A DNA stretch of 18,021 bases from a bacterium (GCA_028685295.1 JAQUEL010000038.1:1-18021), one strand, 5' to 3'. Shown: positions 5,268 through 13,863, numbered from the stretch's first letter. Notes: a model not told the origin generated them from the sequence alone. Translations and numbers: made by a program.

Positions 5268-6326
5268 ATGCTGGTCGATATATTAAGAATGGGCCATTCC
5301 ATTCTGCTGCAGAAGCTGCCGCCGTTTGTTTATGGTGCGTCCGAATTATACGGCCCTCCCGTCTTCATTTACCACCGGGTTGATCCTGCAAGCTTCGAGA
5401 GGGATTTGAAATATCTTACCAGCAACGGCTATCTCTTTCTGAATGATGTATGCCTGCAAGCTGCTATACAGGGCGATTATCCTTTTACCGGAAGAGAGGT
5501 GGCCCTGACCTTTGATGACGGCTATGATGATCTGCTGCAGATAGTGGCGCCTCTGTTACGCTTCTACGGTGCAGTTGCTACAGTCTTTATTGCTCCAGGT
5601 TTTATAGGATCTCCCGGATATCTCAATTGGGATGATCTTTATCGTCTGTCATTATCAGGGGTGGTCAGTATAGGTGCACATTCATACCGGCACGCCAAGA
5701 TATTTGTTGCCGATATATTAGAGCAATTTTATGTGCCTGATGATGCTGTAGAAGAAACCATAGTGCTCTGCAACGGATGCGATACTCTTTTATCGGTTGA
5801 TGGTCGTTACGGCCGACCGTTATATCGCGCCTCCTCCAGGCTGGGTGACCGTCCCAGATATTTGGAAGACGAGCAACTGACCGCTTTATGCGTAAAGAGA
5901 GCGGCGGAGATAACTTCTCAACCGGGTGGCGAAGCATGGATGCGGGATCTCTATTCTTTATGTCGCCTCTGTAAGAACAGGTATGGCGGCGGCAGGCTGG
6001 AAACACTCCAGGAGCAGGAGAGTGCTGTGTACGAGGAACTGGTGTATGCAAAAGAGGTTCTGGAAGTAAAGCTGAAGCATCGTATTAGTTCACTATGCCT
6101 TCCTTGGAACGAGGGTGGAGAACTGGTGCGCCGTCTCTGTCGCTCAGCAGGATATGATGCTTGCTTTGCCGGCTATATTGATGGTAACAAATCTAATGCT
6201 CCCGGGACCGATCCTTACGCAGTATGCCGTCTAAGCGGAGACTTTATCAGAACCCTTCCGGGCAGAGAGCGTGCCGGTTTGGCATCTATCTTAGCCGGCA
6301 AAATGGGAAGAAGGTTGAAGAGCTGA
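5268..6326 (+). CDS. Polysaccharide deacetylase-family (NodB-like) protein
   Basis: A 352-residue protein with a NodB-type carbohydrate esterase 4 domain, which removes N- or O-acetyl groups from polymers such as peptidoglycan. Visible features are VFIYHRV (32-38), motif 1 TFDDGYDD (81-88, catalytic base and metal Asp) and motif 2 AHSYRH (137-142, two metal-binding His). The region LPWNEGGELVRRLCRSAGYD (278-297) occupies the place of the usual RPPYG motif 3 but lacks its Arg. About 130 residues containing several Cys lie between motifs 2 and 3, longer than usual. There is no obvious signal peptide, unusual for a wall enzyme. ATG 5268 is preceded by GAGGAGAG. Its stop overlaps the next start (TGATG). 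Confidence 0.8.
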   Translation: MLVDILRMGHSILLQKLPPFVYGASELYGPPVFIYHRVDPASFERDLKYLTSNGYLFLNDVCLQAAIQGDYPFTGREVALTFDDGYDDLLQIVAPLLRFYGAVATVFIAPGFIGSPGYLNWDDLYRLSLSGVVSIGAHSYRHAKIFVADILEQFYVPDDAVEETIVLCNGCDTLLSVDGRYGRPLYRASSRLGDRPRYLEDEQLTALCVKRAAEITSQPGGEAWMRDLYSLCRLCKNRYGGGRLETLQEQESAVYEELVYAKEVLEVKLKHRISSLCLPWNEGGELVRRLCRSAGYDACFAGYIDGNKSNAPGTDPYAVCRLSGDFIRTLPGRERAGLASILAGKMGRRLKS

Positions 6327-7996
6327 TGAAGGAGCACATAGCGCATCGCAGCCTGGGCAGCTATATTCATCGCTATGAGGAAATAGCGGGTGTACTGGCC
6401 CGCTATGGATTATATCGTCTGGCTATCTCCCTGGGCCTGGGACGTTATGTTCGTTGGCGGCCCGAACTTTCTTTTGGAACAGAACTGCCTCGTGCTGCTG
6501 TAATCCGCTTTATACTTGAAGAATTAGGCCCTGCTTTTGTAAAGATGGGACAGTTGCTCAGCACCAGGGCGGATCTACTTCCTCAGGATTATATTGATGA
6601 GTTATCCAAGCTGCAGGAAAACGTTTATCCCGAACCTCTGGAGATGGTGCTGCAAACAATTGAAGAAGAGTTTGGTCTAATACCGTTCAGCCGTATATCC
6701 GATGAGCCGCTGGCAGCGGCCTCCATGGGCCAGGTGCATGACGTAACTATTCCGAGCGGCAGAGAGGCTGTGGTAAAAGTACAACGTCGGGGGATAAGAG
6801 AGAGTATAGCGCTGGATGCCGACATTATGTTGAGTTTAGCTGGAATTGCCGAACACCGCTGGGAGCGGGCCCGGCTTTATAATCTTAGAGAGCTGGTCAG
6901 GGAATTTACGGATAATTTGAAAGAGGAACTTGATTATTGTAATGAAGGCAAGAACATAGAGCATATCAGGGAAAGTCTTAAGCATGACAGGAACATATAT
7001 ATACATGGGGTGGAATGGGAGTTCACCACTGAGCGCGTTCTGACTGTTGAGTATGTGAGAGGGATCAGGATAACGGATACGATTGCTTTACTTAATCAAG
7101 GACATGATCTTCAAAAGATCGCGCATAATTTGGTGTCTTCCTTTATGGAACAGGTTTTTATCAACGGATTCTTTCACGGCGATCCGCACCCTGGAAATTT
7201 AAAGGTTATGGATGACGGCCGGATAGCTCTGCTCGATTTCGGTTTGGTAGGGAGTATAGACCCATCCATGCAACGCCGTATCAGTGACCTCTTTATCGGT
7301 TATGTGGAAGAAGATACGCTGCGCTTCAGCGATGCCTTGATAGGTATGGGGTACCGGTGCGGTGAACTGGATAAAGAAGCGTTTCAGCATGATGCCGAAC
7401 AGCTTTTACAGTCATATTATAATATGCCTATCGAGAAAGTGAGCTTTGCCGGAACTTTTCAACAGGCCATGCGCCTTGCCGGTGATTATCATTTGTTGTT
7501 GCCGGCTAATTATGCCATACTGGCCAAAGTTTTTATGCAACTGGAGGGTATCAGCAAGCAATTGGACCGGAATTTCAACCTGCTCGATATTGCCAGGCCG
7601 TTTGCTATGCGTATTCTCCGCCGCAGACTTATCGGTACCGGTCCCGATTCAGGTGTAAATATAAGCAGTAGCCTGGTGGATCTTAAGGATTTTATCATGA
7701 ATTTGCCCTATTATATGGATAATATCTTCAGACAGGCGGCTGATGGCAGCTTTAATGTAAGATTTGAGCACCATCACCTGGAAGACTTTACAGCGCAACT
7801 AAGTAAAATAGGAAATCGCCTGGCCTTTAGCTTCATTGTAGCGGCGCTTCTATTAAGTACAGCTCTCTTTGCAGAATCTAATTTGGGACCTTTTATTTTT
7901 AACTATCCGTTGTTTGCAGTTATGGGGTTTGTTCTTTCCGCTTTTGCCGGTGTATGGCTATTGGTCTCTATAATCAGGTCCGGGGAACTGGGGTGA
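6326..7996 (+). CDS. UbiB/ABC1 (AarF) kinase-like protein
   Basis: A 556-residue member of the ABC1/ADCK/UbiB family of atypical protein-kinase-like ATPases, linked to isoprenoid-lipid and quinone metabolism in other organisms. Family hallmarks are KMGQ (73-76, KxGQ), AAASMGQV (130-137, Ala-rich loop in place of the Gly-rich loop), VVKVQR with K151, GFFHGDPHPGN (281-291) and LDFGLVG (303-309). Two hydrophobic segments at about 506-553 form the C-terminal membrane anchor. Start ATG 6326 overlaps the deacetylase stop (TGATG), indicating translational coupling; the longer frame back to 6224 lies inside that gene and has no binding site. The client lipid in this organism is unknown; its place in an envelope operon suggests a polyprenyl or membrane-lipid role. 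Confidence 0.9.
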   Translation: MKEHIAHRSLGSYIHRYEEIAGVLARYGLYRLAISLGLGRYVRWRPELSFGTELPRAAVIRFILEELGPAFVKMGQLLSTRADLLPQDYIDELSKLQENVYPEPLEMVLQTIEEEFGLIPFSRISDEPLAAASMGQVHDVTIPSGREAVVKVQRRGIRESIALDADIMLSLAGIAEHRWERARLYNLRELVREFTDNLKEELDYCNEGKNIEHIRESLKHDRNIYIHGVEWEFTTERVLTVEYVRGIRITDTIALLNQGHDLQKIAHNLVSSFMEQVFINGFFHGDPHPGNLKVMDDGRIALLDFGLVGSIDPSMQRRISDLFIGYVEEDTLRFSDALIGMGYRCGELDKEAFQHDAEQLLQSYYNMPIEKVSFAGTFQQAMRLAGDYHLLLPANYAILAKVFMQLEGISKQLDRNFNLLDIARPFAMRILRRRLIGTGPDSGVNISSSLVDLKDFIMNLPYYMDNIFRQAADGSFNVRFEHHHLEDFTAQLSKIGNRLAFSFIVAALLLSTALFAESNLGPFIFNYPLFAVMGFVLSAFAGVWLLVSIIRSGELG

Positions 7997-8000
7997 GCAT

Positions 8001-8264
8001 ATGGAACGAGAGCTTTTGCTAAATCAGGTCAGAAACAGGCTGGCAGCCGAAGTGGGGGCCCTGGATATATTGGTGGAGATTGTTGATGATTCCGTCAGAT
8101 TATCAGGAGAGGTTGATGATCCTTGGCAGATCGAGGCGGCCATTCGTGCTTTATGTGATCTGGCTGGAGGAAGAAGAATAATCAATAATCTGGCAGTACG
8201 GCAGATAAAAAGGCCGGGTATATATCATGAAATGATAATATCTGAGAAAAGAGAGCGCAGATGA
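8001..8264 (+). CDS. BON-domain small protein
   Basis: An 87-residue protein whose centre (VRLSGEVDDPWQIEAAIRALCDLAGGRRIINNLAV, about residues 32-66) fits the BON fold: a strand with V.L.GEV, a helix, and G...I.NNL.V at the end. BON domains bind phospholipids or membranes and are often periplasmic, but no signal peptide is present here, so it is probably cytoplasmic or peripheral to the membrane. The ATG at 8001 is 4 nt after the UbiB stop, and its own stop overlaps the next gene by 4 nt (ATGA). The tight coupling to UbiB suggests a joint membrane-lipid function, which is inference. Confidence 0.75.
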   Translation: MERELLLNQVRNRLAAEVGALDILVEIVDDSVRLSGEVDDPWQIEAAIRALCDLAGGRRIINNLAVRQIKRPGIYHEMIISEKRERR

Positions 8265-8983
8265 TCAGAGTCGCCGCCGTGGGTGATATACATTTTAGAG
8301 AGAGCTTTCGAGGCGGAGTGAGAGCAGCTTTCCGAACTGTCAGCCGGGAGGCGGACCTGCTGGTAATTGCTGGAGACCTTACAGGAATAGGGCGCCCTGA
8401 GGAAGCTGTCATTTTATGCCGGGAGCTGAGTATTGTCAGCATACCAACGGTAGTAGTTCTGGGTAATCATGATTATCATTCCGACTGTGAAGAAGATATC
8501 AAGAGGATATTGAGAGATAGCGGCGTTATCGTCCTGGACGGAGATGCCTATAAACTGGAGATTCGAGGAACCAGCCTCGGGCTGGCCGGGACCAAGGGGT
8601 TTTGCGGCGGCTTCGGCATACGCCAGATAACGCCTTTTGGAGAAATAGGAATTAAGGATTTTCTTAAGCATGTAGAACTGGAAAAGGATAAGCTGGACAG
8701 AGCCCTGTCCAGCTTGGATACCGATATGAAATTGGTCATTCTGCATTACGCACCAGTCATAGATACACTGGCAGGCGAATCCATGGAGCTCTATCCCTTT
8801 CTCGGCTGTTCAATGCTGAGTATACCTATTGATCGTTATGGGACGGATCTGGCGGTGCATGGGCATGCTCATCGCGGTATGGAGATAGGGCAAACAGATG
8901 GAGGAGTGCCTGTGCGCAATGTGGCTATGCAGGTCCTGAGGCGATATTATACCGTTTATGATCTTGTCGGAGCAGGAGGATAG
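8261..8983 (+). CDS. Calcineurin-like metallophosphoesterase
   Basis: A 240-residue protein of the calcineurin-like phosphoesterase superfamily, which hydrolyses phosphomonoesters or diesters with a two-metal centre. All metal-binding motifs are visible: GDIH (8-11), AGDL (37-40, D39), GNHDYH (68-73), LHYAP (161-165, H162) and VHGHAHRG (199-206). There is no signal peptide or membrane segment, so it acts in the cytoplasm. The start overlaps the BON gene stop (ATGA) and the penicillin-binding protein gene follows after 6 nt. The substrate cannot be inferred; lipid-phosphate or nucleotide substrates are both possible. A perfect hairpin lies within the gene at 8690-8715. Confidence 0.88.
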   Translation: MIRVAAVGDIHFRESFRGGVRAAFRTVSREADLLVIAGDLTGIGRPEEAVILCRELSIVSIPTVVVLGNHDYHSDCEEDIKRILRDSGVIVLDGDAYKLEIRGTSLGLAGTKGFCGGFGIRQITPFGEIGIKDFLKHVELEKDKLDRALSSLDTDMKLVILHYAPVIDTLAGESMELYPFLGCSMLSIPIDRYGTDLAVHGHAHRGMEIGQTDGGVPVRNVAMQVLRRYYTVYDLVGAGG

Positions 8984-8989
8984 CCTGAG

Positions 8990-11275
8990 ATGCTGCTACG
9001 GCGTATCAGGCATGGTCTCGTTATTATCTTGATATCGGTCTGTTCTGTTGTTTTTGGTACTATGGCCGGCATGATCATAGGTTTTTGGCAGCAAGTGCCG
9101 CTTCCGGGTGAGCTTCAGGTGGATAATCTATTGCAAACTACACGTATCTGCGATGTGCATGGAGGTTATCTGGCCTCCATTTATATAGAAAATCGTGAGA
9201 TCGTATCTCTTGACAGAGTGCCGCGGTATGTTCGTGCAGCCTTTGTAGCTATGGAAGATACACGCTTCTATAAACATCATGGCTTCGATGTTAAAGGTAT
9301 CATAAGAGCTGCCTGGGTGAATCTTCGTCACGGTAAGATAGTTCAGGGAGGCAGCACCATAACCCAGCAGGTGGCTCGCAATTTCTATCTGAATGATAAG
9401 CGAACGTACTCTCGTAAGCTGCGTGAAATAATCTTGGCTGTGAAACTGGAACGGCATTACACCAAGGATGAAATTCTTCAGGCCTATCTGAACCAGATTT
9501 ATTTTGGGGCCGGAGCATATGGTATAGCCGTAGCCTCGCATATTTATTTTCGTAAAGAGCCCTCGGAACTAAATCTGGCTGAGGGGGCGATGCTGGCCGG
9601 ACTTGTAAAGGCACCCTCTAAATACTCTCCCTGGAATGACCGTCGGCAATGTCTGCTTCGCCAGAAGATTGTTCTGCGGCGTATGCGAGAAAGAGGATAC
9701 ATTACTTTTCATGAAGCAGATATGGCCTCCGTTTCTCTGCCGCCCCTGACAGCCGGGAAGGGGATGCTGCGCAGCAGGTATGCTCCTTATTTTGTCGATT
9801 ATGTTTTGCAGGAACTGCTGCGGCATTATCCGTCAAAACAAGTTTACGGCGGCGGCCTTGAAGTGCGGACTACGCTTGAGCCACACATACAGCGCAGTGC
9901 GGAAAGAAGCCTGGCCCGGAGACTATCCGGCTATGGGCAGGAGCTGCAAGGGGCGGTAGTGGTGTTAAGCCCGGATAGCGGACGTATTCTGGCTATGGTA
10001 GGGGGAAGAGACTATACCAAAACACAGTTCAACAGGGTCTGGCAGGCGCATCGCCAACCGGGATCAGCCTTCAAGATATTCACCTATACGGAGGCTATAG
10101 CCAACGGGTATTCCCCTCTTACTATACTTAACGACATGCCGGTATCTTACAGAGCAGGTAATCGCCTATGGAAACCACGAAACTATTCCGGCACTTTCAG
10201 CGGACAGGTAACACTGCGTCAGGCGCTGGAACGATCTATCAATGTGGCATCCGTTGATCTTTTCAATCGTCTGGGAATGGAATCCGTTATTGCCCGTGCC
10301 AGTGAAATGGGAATAGAATCCCGGCTTACTCCCTGCATATCCCTGGCATTGGGATCGGCAGAGGTTACCCCGCTTGAGATGGCCGCTGCCTACTCCGCTC
10401 TCGACAATGGCGGCTTCAGGATACATCCTACATCCATTATCAGTGTTAAAGGGCCGCATATCGCTCAGGCTTATGCTTCAACATCCTTGATCCGGGAATC
10501 CGTTCTTGATCCCGGAGTCTGCTATATTATGACCGATATACTGCGAGGCGTCATAACACGAGGCACCGGAAGACGTGCCTCCATAGGTCGTCCCGCCGCC
10601 GGCAAGACCGGCACCAGCAGCGACTACCGTGATGCATGGTTTATCGGCTATACGCCCGGATTGCTGGCAGCCGTCTGGATCGGCTACGATGATAACCGCC
10701 CTATGGGCGGTCTGGTCGGAGGAAGCCTGCCCGCTGATATCTGGCGCAATACCATGAATTCCGTGCTTAGAGGCAGCAAGATCAGGCAGTTCAAGCGTCC
10801 TGACGATGTAATATGGGTGGCAATATGCAAGGATAGCGGACTTAAAGCGCTCTCCTCTTGTCCCGGCAAGGCAGGGGATATCATGCTGACATATGCCGCT
10901 CCATCCTCTTTCTGTAATCTGCATGGCTCAGGCAACGTCTCTCCCGGCACGACCGTACCGGCCCCGTCTGCGGGCGGAGGTGCAAGTCCCGGAAACGGCA
11001 GCAACGCCAAATCGGCCCACCCTGGAAAACCATCCGGCAGCAAGCCGGTGGACACATCGCCGCCGGAGACACCGTCTCCCGGAACAGCACCGCCGGCACC
11101 CCCGCCCCCGCCGGAGGGAACGACGCTCGGCAACCCGGCTACAGGTGACACAGTCAGCGTGAGTTTGTTCGTCTGCGAATTGAGCGGTAAGCTGCCCACA
11201 TCAAGGTGCCCGGTACTGACTAAAAAACGCTTCAAAGTCAGTTCGGCGCCGTGGGAGGTGTGCAACCTGCATTAA
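8990..11275 (+). CDS. Class A penicillin-binding protein (PBP1A-like)
   Basis: A bifunctional peptidoglycan synthase of 761 residues. An N-terminal membrane anchor (about 9-32) is followed by a GT51 glycosyltransferase domain with EDTRFYKHHG (catalytic E89/D90 region), GGSTITQQ (120-127), KLRE and LNQIYFG (168-173), then a transpeptidase domain with SAFK (S359 nucleophile), SIN (416-418) and KTGT (539-542). The C-terminus is unusual: two similar Cys modules, ICKDSG...SSCP...FCNLH (612-645) and VCELSG...SRCP...VCNLH (728-761), are separated by about 80 residues rich in Pro, Gly and Ser. AGGAGG lies 10 nt before the ATG. It closes the five-gene run and helps tie the upstream genes to the envelope. 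No terminator is visible in the 21-nt gap to the convergent gene. Confidence 0.93.
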   Translation: MLLRRIRHGLVIILISVCSVVFGTMAGMIIGFWQQVPLPGELQVDNLLQTTRICDVHGGYLASIYIENREIVSLDRVPRYVRAAFVAMEDTRFYKHHGFDVKGIIRAAWVNLRHGKIVQGGSTITQQVARNFYLNDKRTYSRKLREIILAVKLERHYTKDEILQAYLNQIYFGAGAYGIAVASHIYFRKEPSELNLAEGAMLAGLVKAPSKYSPWNDRRQCLLRQKIVLRRMRERGYITFHEADMASVSLPPLTAGKGMLRSRYAPYFVDYVLQELLRHYPSKQVYGGGLEVRTTLEPHIQRSAERSLARRLSGYGQELQGAVVVLSPDSGRILAMVGGRDYTKTQFNRVWQAHRQPGSAFKIFTYTEAIANGYSPLTILNDMPVSYRAGNRLWKPRNYSGTFSGQVTLRQALERSINVASVDLFNRLGMESVIARASEMGIESRLTPCISLALGSAEVTPLEMAAAYSALDNGGFRIHPTSIISVKGPHIAQAYASTSLIRESVLDPGVCYIMTDILRGVITRGTGRRASIGRPAAGKTGTSSDYRDAWFIGYTPGLLAAVWIGYDDNRPMGGLVGGSLPADIWRNTMNSVLRGSKIRQFKRPDDVIWVAICKDSGLKALSSCPGKAGDIMLTYAAPSSFCNLHGSGNVSPGTTVPAPSAGGGASPGNGSNAKSAHPGKPSGSKPVDTSPPETPSPGTAPPAPPPPPEGTTLGNPATGDTVSVSLFVCELSGKLPTSRCPVLTKKRFKVSSAPWEVCNLH

Positions 11276-11296
11276 ATCCACAATCTGTCCGCATTC

Positions 11297-12049
11297 TTAC
11301 ACAACATGTAATTCATGCACGGCGGTGGCTGCCCATTCCTGGTCCTGTGCTTTGATACCCGCATCGGTCACCAGATGCGTAATAGCAGACCAGTCGGCAA
11401 ATTTGATGAAGGATCTTGAGGAAAACTTGCTGCTGTCCGTCACCAGCCAGCTCTCGCCGGCACAGTCAATCATGGCACCGGAGATGCGAGCAATGCCCAT
11501 ATCTGAGGTGTACAACCCCTCAGGCGTGACGGCATCCGCCCCGATGACCGCCAGATCAGCCTGAAATTGCCGCAGGTTTTTTTCGGTCAGCGGGCCGGAG
11601 AGGTCGGGGCTATGGTGGCGCATGATCCCTCCCGGCAGCACCAATTCAATGTTGTCATAGGCATGCAAAGCTGAGGCGATGGCCAGAGAAGTAGTGATGA
11701 CCCGCAGCCTGGGAATGCCGGCGATGGCTCGTGCTATCTCCAGGGTGGTAGTGCCCGTATCCAGGACTACGGTCATGCCGGGTTGGACCACCTTGGCCAG
11801 ATAGCGGGCTATAGCCTGCTTCTCGGCCGTATGCTCCTGAGTCCGTTCCAGGAAAGCGAATTCGACAACGGAGGCTTTGGAAAAGACGGCACCACCGTGG
11901 GTGCGAGTGAGCGCACCGGCACGCTCCAGTTCTTCCAGATCCCGCCGGATGGTAATCAGCGACACCTTTAATTGCCGTGCCAGGTCCTGGACGGAAACCT
12001 CCCGCTCCAGTTGCAGCTGCTCCAGAATTTGTTGATGGCGTGGCTTCAT
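11297..12049 (-). CDS. DeoR/GlpR-family transcriptional regulator
   Basis: A 250-residue regulator with an N-terminal DeoR winged helix-turn-helix (about residues 5-57: QQILEQL, VSVQDLARQLKVSLITIRRDL, ALTRTHGG) and a C-terminal sugar-phosphate-sensing domain (DTGTTTLEIA, TTSLAIA, LPGGIMR, GADAV, ITDS-like VTDSSKF). Such proteins repress catabolic genes until a phosphorylated intermediate is bound. ATG 12049 was chosen over ATG 12055 because GAGGG is 6 nt from it, whereas the upstream ATG abuts that site. It lies downstream of and in the same direction as the aminotransferase-like gene and has its own extended -10 promoter with a near-palindrome after the start point, suggesting autoregulation and control of the divergent operon. 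Confidence 0.92.
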   Translation of the reverse strand: MKPRHQQILEQLQLEREVSVQDLARQLKVSLITIRRDLEELERAGALTRTHGGAVFSKASVVEFAFLERTQEHTAEKQAIARYLAKVVQPGMTVVLDTGTTTLEIARAIAGIPRLRVITTSLAIASALHAYDNIELVLPGGIMRHHSPDLSGPLTEKNLRQFQADLAVIGADAVTPEGLYTSDMGIARISGAMIDCAGESWLVTDSSKFSSRSFIKFADWSAITHLVTDAGIKAQDQEWAATAVHELHVV

Positions 12050-12069
12050 TGACATCCCTCAATGATCTT

Positions 12070-12088
12070 TTCGAACGTTATAGTTCAA
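12070..12088. promoter_or_regulatory. Candidate DeoR operator, site 1
   Basis: TTCGAAC-gttata-GTTCAA is an imperfect inverted repeat (GAAC/GTTC core) lying at about +5 to +23 of the regulator gene. Its complement, TTGAACTATAACGTTCGAA, resembles the E. coli GlpR-type operator in the ATAACG core, and related sequences occur at the other two promoters of the locus. Confidence 0.45.
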
Positions 12089-12099
12089 TATCAGCCTTC

Positions 12100-12108
12100 A
12101 GTATACCA
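12100..12108 (-). promoter_or_regulatory. Extended -10 promoter of deoR-family gene
   Basis: On the minus strand TGGTATACT (12108-12100) is an extended -10 element (TGnTATACT). No good -35 is present, as is common for extended -10 promoters. The start point would be near 12093, 44 nt before the ATG. Confidence 0.5.
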
Positions 12109-12126
12109 GATTTTACCTATTTATGC

Positions 12127-13698
12127 CTACCCCGGACATCCGATCGCATCCAGGACACCGCTCATGCGGTCTATTACAAAATCCGTTACGGTAGTGCAGG
12201 CTGTCAGAGGAATCTTGGTCAGTGCCACCGGAGGGCACTCAGCCTTGTAAGTCTGGGCGCTGATATCGAAGCCGGACCGGTTGAGAGCATTGGTGAAGGC
12301 TCTGGCCGTTTCCAGGTCATGGAACTCGATGCCGGACAGATGCCGTTGCCCCGCAATGCCGGCGATGATGCCGGGATAGCGGGCTGCCAGCTCGTGCAGA
12401 CGCTCTTCGTAGTTGTCCCCGATCCGTCGGATAGCTTCGGCATTGACCAGCGCCCAGTGCATGGTGATGAGATAAGCCAGTGATGCCAGTTCCTCCTGTC
12501 CGTTGGTCACCAGGGCGCCGAACTGCGGTAGATTATCCATAGCCGTGCTGAAGAGTAGGCGCGAGGCCGGGTATTCGCCGCCCGGGAAGCCCTTGCCCAG
12601 AGCTACGAAGGACGGTTTGAGATCGTATTCCTTAAAGAGGAATAGTCCCGGAGCCCACAGGCAGGACTGAATCTCATCCACCAGAACAGGCACATCATGG
12701 CGGGCACAGAGGGAGTAGGCATGCTGCAGAAACTCCCGGCTGAGCAGTCGTGCCCCGTAGTTCATCATGACTATCTCGTGCAGGAAGCCGGCTATTTTAT
12801 ACGGCGGGCGTTCATATCTGGCAAAGGCCTCCTCCAGGTCTTCGATAGAGTTGGGCCGGATCGGACAGGCACGGAGCAAAGACAATCCCTCCAAACCGGC
12901 GTAAAGATCCGGCCACATGCCGCGCAGCATCTGAGTCAACATGGTGGTGCCGTGGTAGTTGGCCAACAATCCCTTGTCGTCATTGCCCATTACCAGAAAG
13001 ACAGGTGTGCGGCCACGGTACGGCGGTTCCGGTGAATCTGCCTGTACCCGGTAATGCCGGGCCAGCATCATCTTGAGGCCCGCTTCCACCGCCAGGCTGC
13101 CTGTTTCCAGGTTCAGTACCCGGTTGAGGCAATCCAGACGCTTATCGTCCAGTATCGGGGCCAAGGCAGGAGAAGTGTCGATCTGCAGCCCGTTGGCAGC
13201 ACGTAACAGCCTCTCTTCCAGGAGGCGCGTAATATGCCCGCGCGTATTATTATGAGTGGCATTGGGAATGCCCAGACGTCTGGCGGTATCCAGGAGAGCA
13301 TATCCCGGGAAGGCGTGCCCCAGCGGTGCATGGTAGTGTTCGCTCTTGGTAAGCAGGTAAAGGCAGCCGTTCTCACCCATACGATAGAAGCCGTATCCGT
13401 TTATCGGAGCCATGCCGCAATGACTGGCGTCCGCAAAGGCTTGTGTGGTAACGCCGGCGGCGGAAACGGATGTGCCGGCGCATAACCGCTGTCCTACCTG
13501 AGGCAGGTGTTTCAGCAACCGTCGATGCCGCCCCTCCGGGTACCAGTCCACCGGACGACAGGCGCTCATCAGTAAGACTTGCCAATCTTCACCGGACAGA
13601 CAGGAATGCGATTGGCATACTGCTTTCATGTATTCTTTGCCGACAATATCAGCCAGGGACAATCGGATAGTATGAAACGAGGAAGTACTCTTGCTCAT
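12127..13698 (-). CDS. Class III aminotransferase-like PLP enzyme
   Basis: A 523-residue protein whose main part has the class III aminotransferase fold, which moves amino groups or amino-shifts using pyridoxal phosphate. Seen are GENGCLYLL...LGHAFPGYA (about 108-134, substrate entry region), ETGSLAVEAGLKM (198-210, like SGSEAVEAAIK), NYHGTT (247-252), VLVDEIQS (338-345, Asp341 to the pyridine nitrogen) and ALGKGFPGG (366-374, Schiff-base Lys369). About 100 residues precede the recognisable fold, which is long for this family. ATG 13698 has AGGAG 8 nt upstream. It is divergent from the URO-D operon and upstream of the regulator gene. The substrate, perhaps an amino sugar or semialdehyde of the same pathway, is not deducible. 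Confidence 0.82.
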   Translation of the reverse strand: MSKSTSSFHTIRLSLADIVGKEYMKAVCQSHSCLSGEDWQVLLMSACRPVDWYPEGRHRRLLKHLPQVGQRLCAGTSVSAAGVTTQAFADASHCGMAPINGYGFYRMGENGCLYLLTKSEHYHAPLGHAFPGYALLDTARRLGIPNATHNNTRGHITRLLEERLLRAANGLQIDTSPALAPILDDKRLDCLNRVLNLETGSLAVEAGLKMMLARHYRVQADSPEPPYRGRTPVFLVMGNDDKGLLANYHGTTMLTQMLRGMWPDLYAGLEGLSLLRACPIRPNSIEDLEEAFARYERPPYKIAGFLHEIVMMNYGARLLSREFLQHAYSLCARHDVPVLVDEIQSCLWAPGLFLFKEYDLKPSFVALGKGFPGGEYPASRLLFSTAMDNLPQFGALVTNGQEELASLAYLITMHWALVNAEAIRRIGDNYEERLHELAARYPGIIAGIAGQRHLSGIEFHDLETARAFTNALNRSGFDISAQTYKAECPPVALTKIPLTACTTVTDFVIDRMSGVLDAIGCPG

Positions 13699-13720
13699 AA
13701 ATTCATCTCCTGAAGAGAAA

Positions 13721-13737
13721 TGTGAACGTTTAAGCTC
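13721..13737. promoter_or_regulatory. Candidate DeoR operator, site 2
   Basis: TGTGAACGTTTAAGCTC shares the core GAACGTTnnAGnTC with site 1 in front of the regulator gene and lies at the same place relative to its promoter, about +7 to +23. The repeat symmetry is weaker than in site 1. Confidence 0.4.
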
Positions 13738-13750
13738 TTTTACGATCATA

Positions 13751-13780
13751 ATGATAATACATACTGGCAGGGGCTGTCAA
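13751..13780 (-). promoter_or_regulatory. Promoter of aminotransferase-like gene
   Basis: On the minus strand a perfect TTGACA (13780-13775) is followed after 18 bp by TATCAT (13756-13751), or after 15 bp by TATTAT (13759-13754). The predicted start is near 13744. Confidence 0.6.
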
Positions 13781-13832
13781 TATATGCCGGCAATTGTCTG
13801 ATTGTTTAATTTGATTATAGTCGTTAATACTA

Positions 13833-13861
13833 TTGACAAAGGGATAATCAGGCTCTAGAAT
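13833..13861 (+). promoter_or_regulatory. Sigma-A promoter of URO-D/amidohydrolase operon
   Basis: TTGACA (13833-13838), a 17-bp spacer and TAGAAT (13856-13861) form a strong promoter. The start near 13868 leaves a leader of about 38 nt before the ATG at 13906. Confidence 0.85.
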
Positions 13862-13863
13862 AA

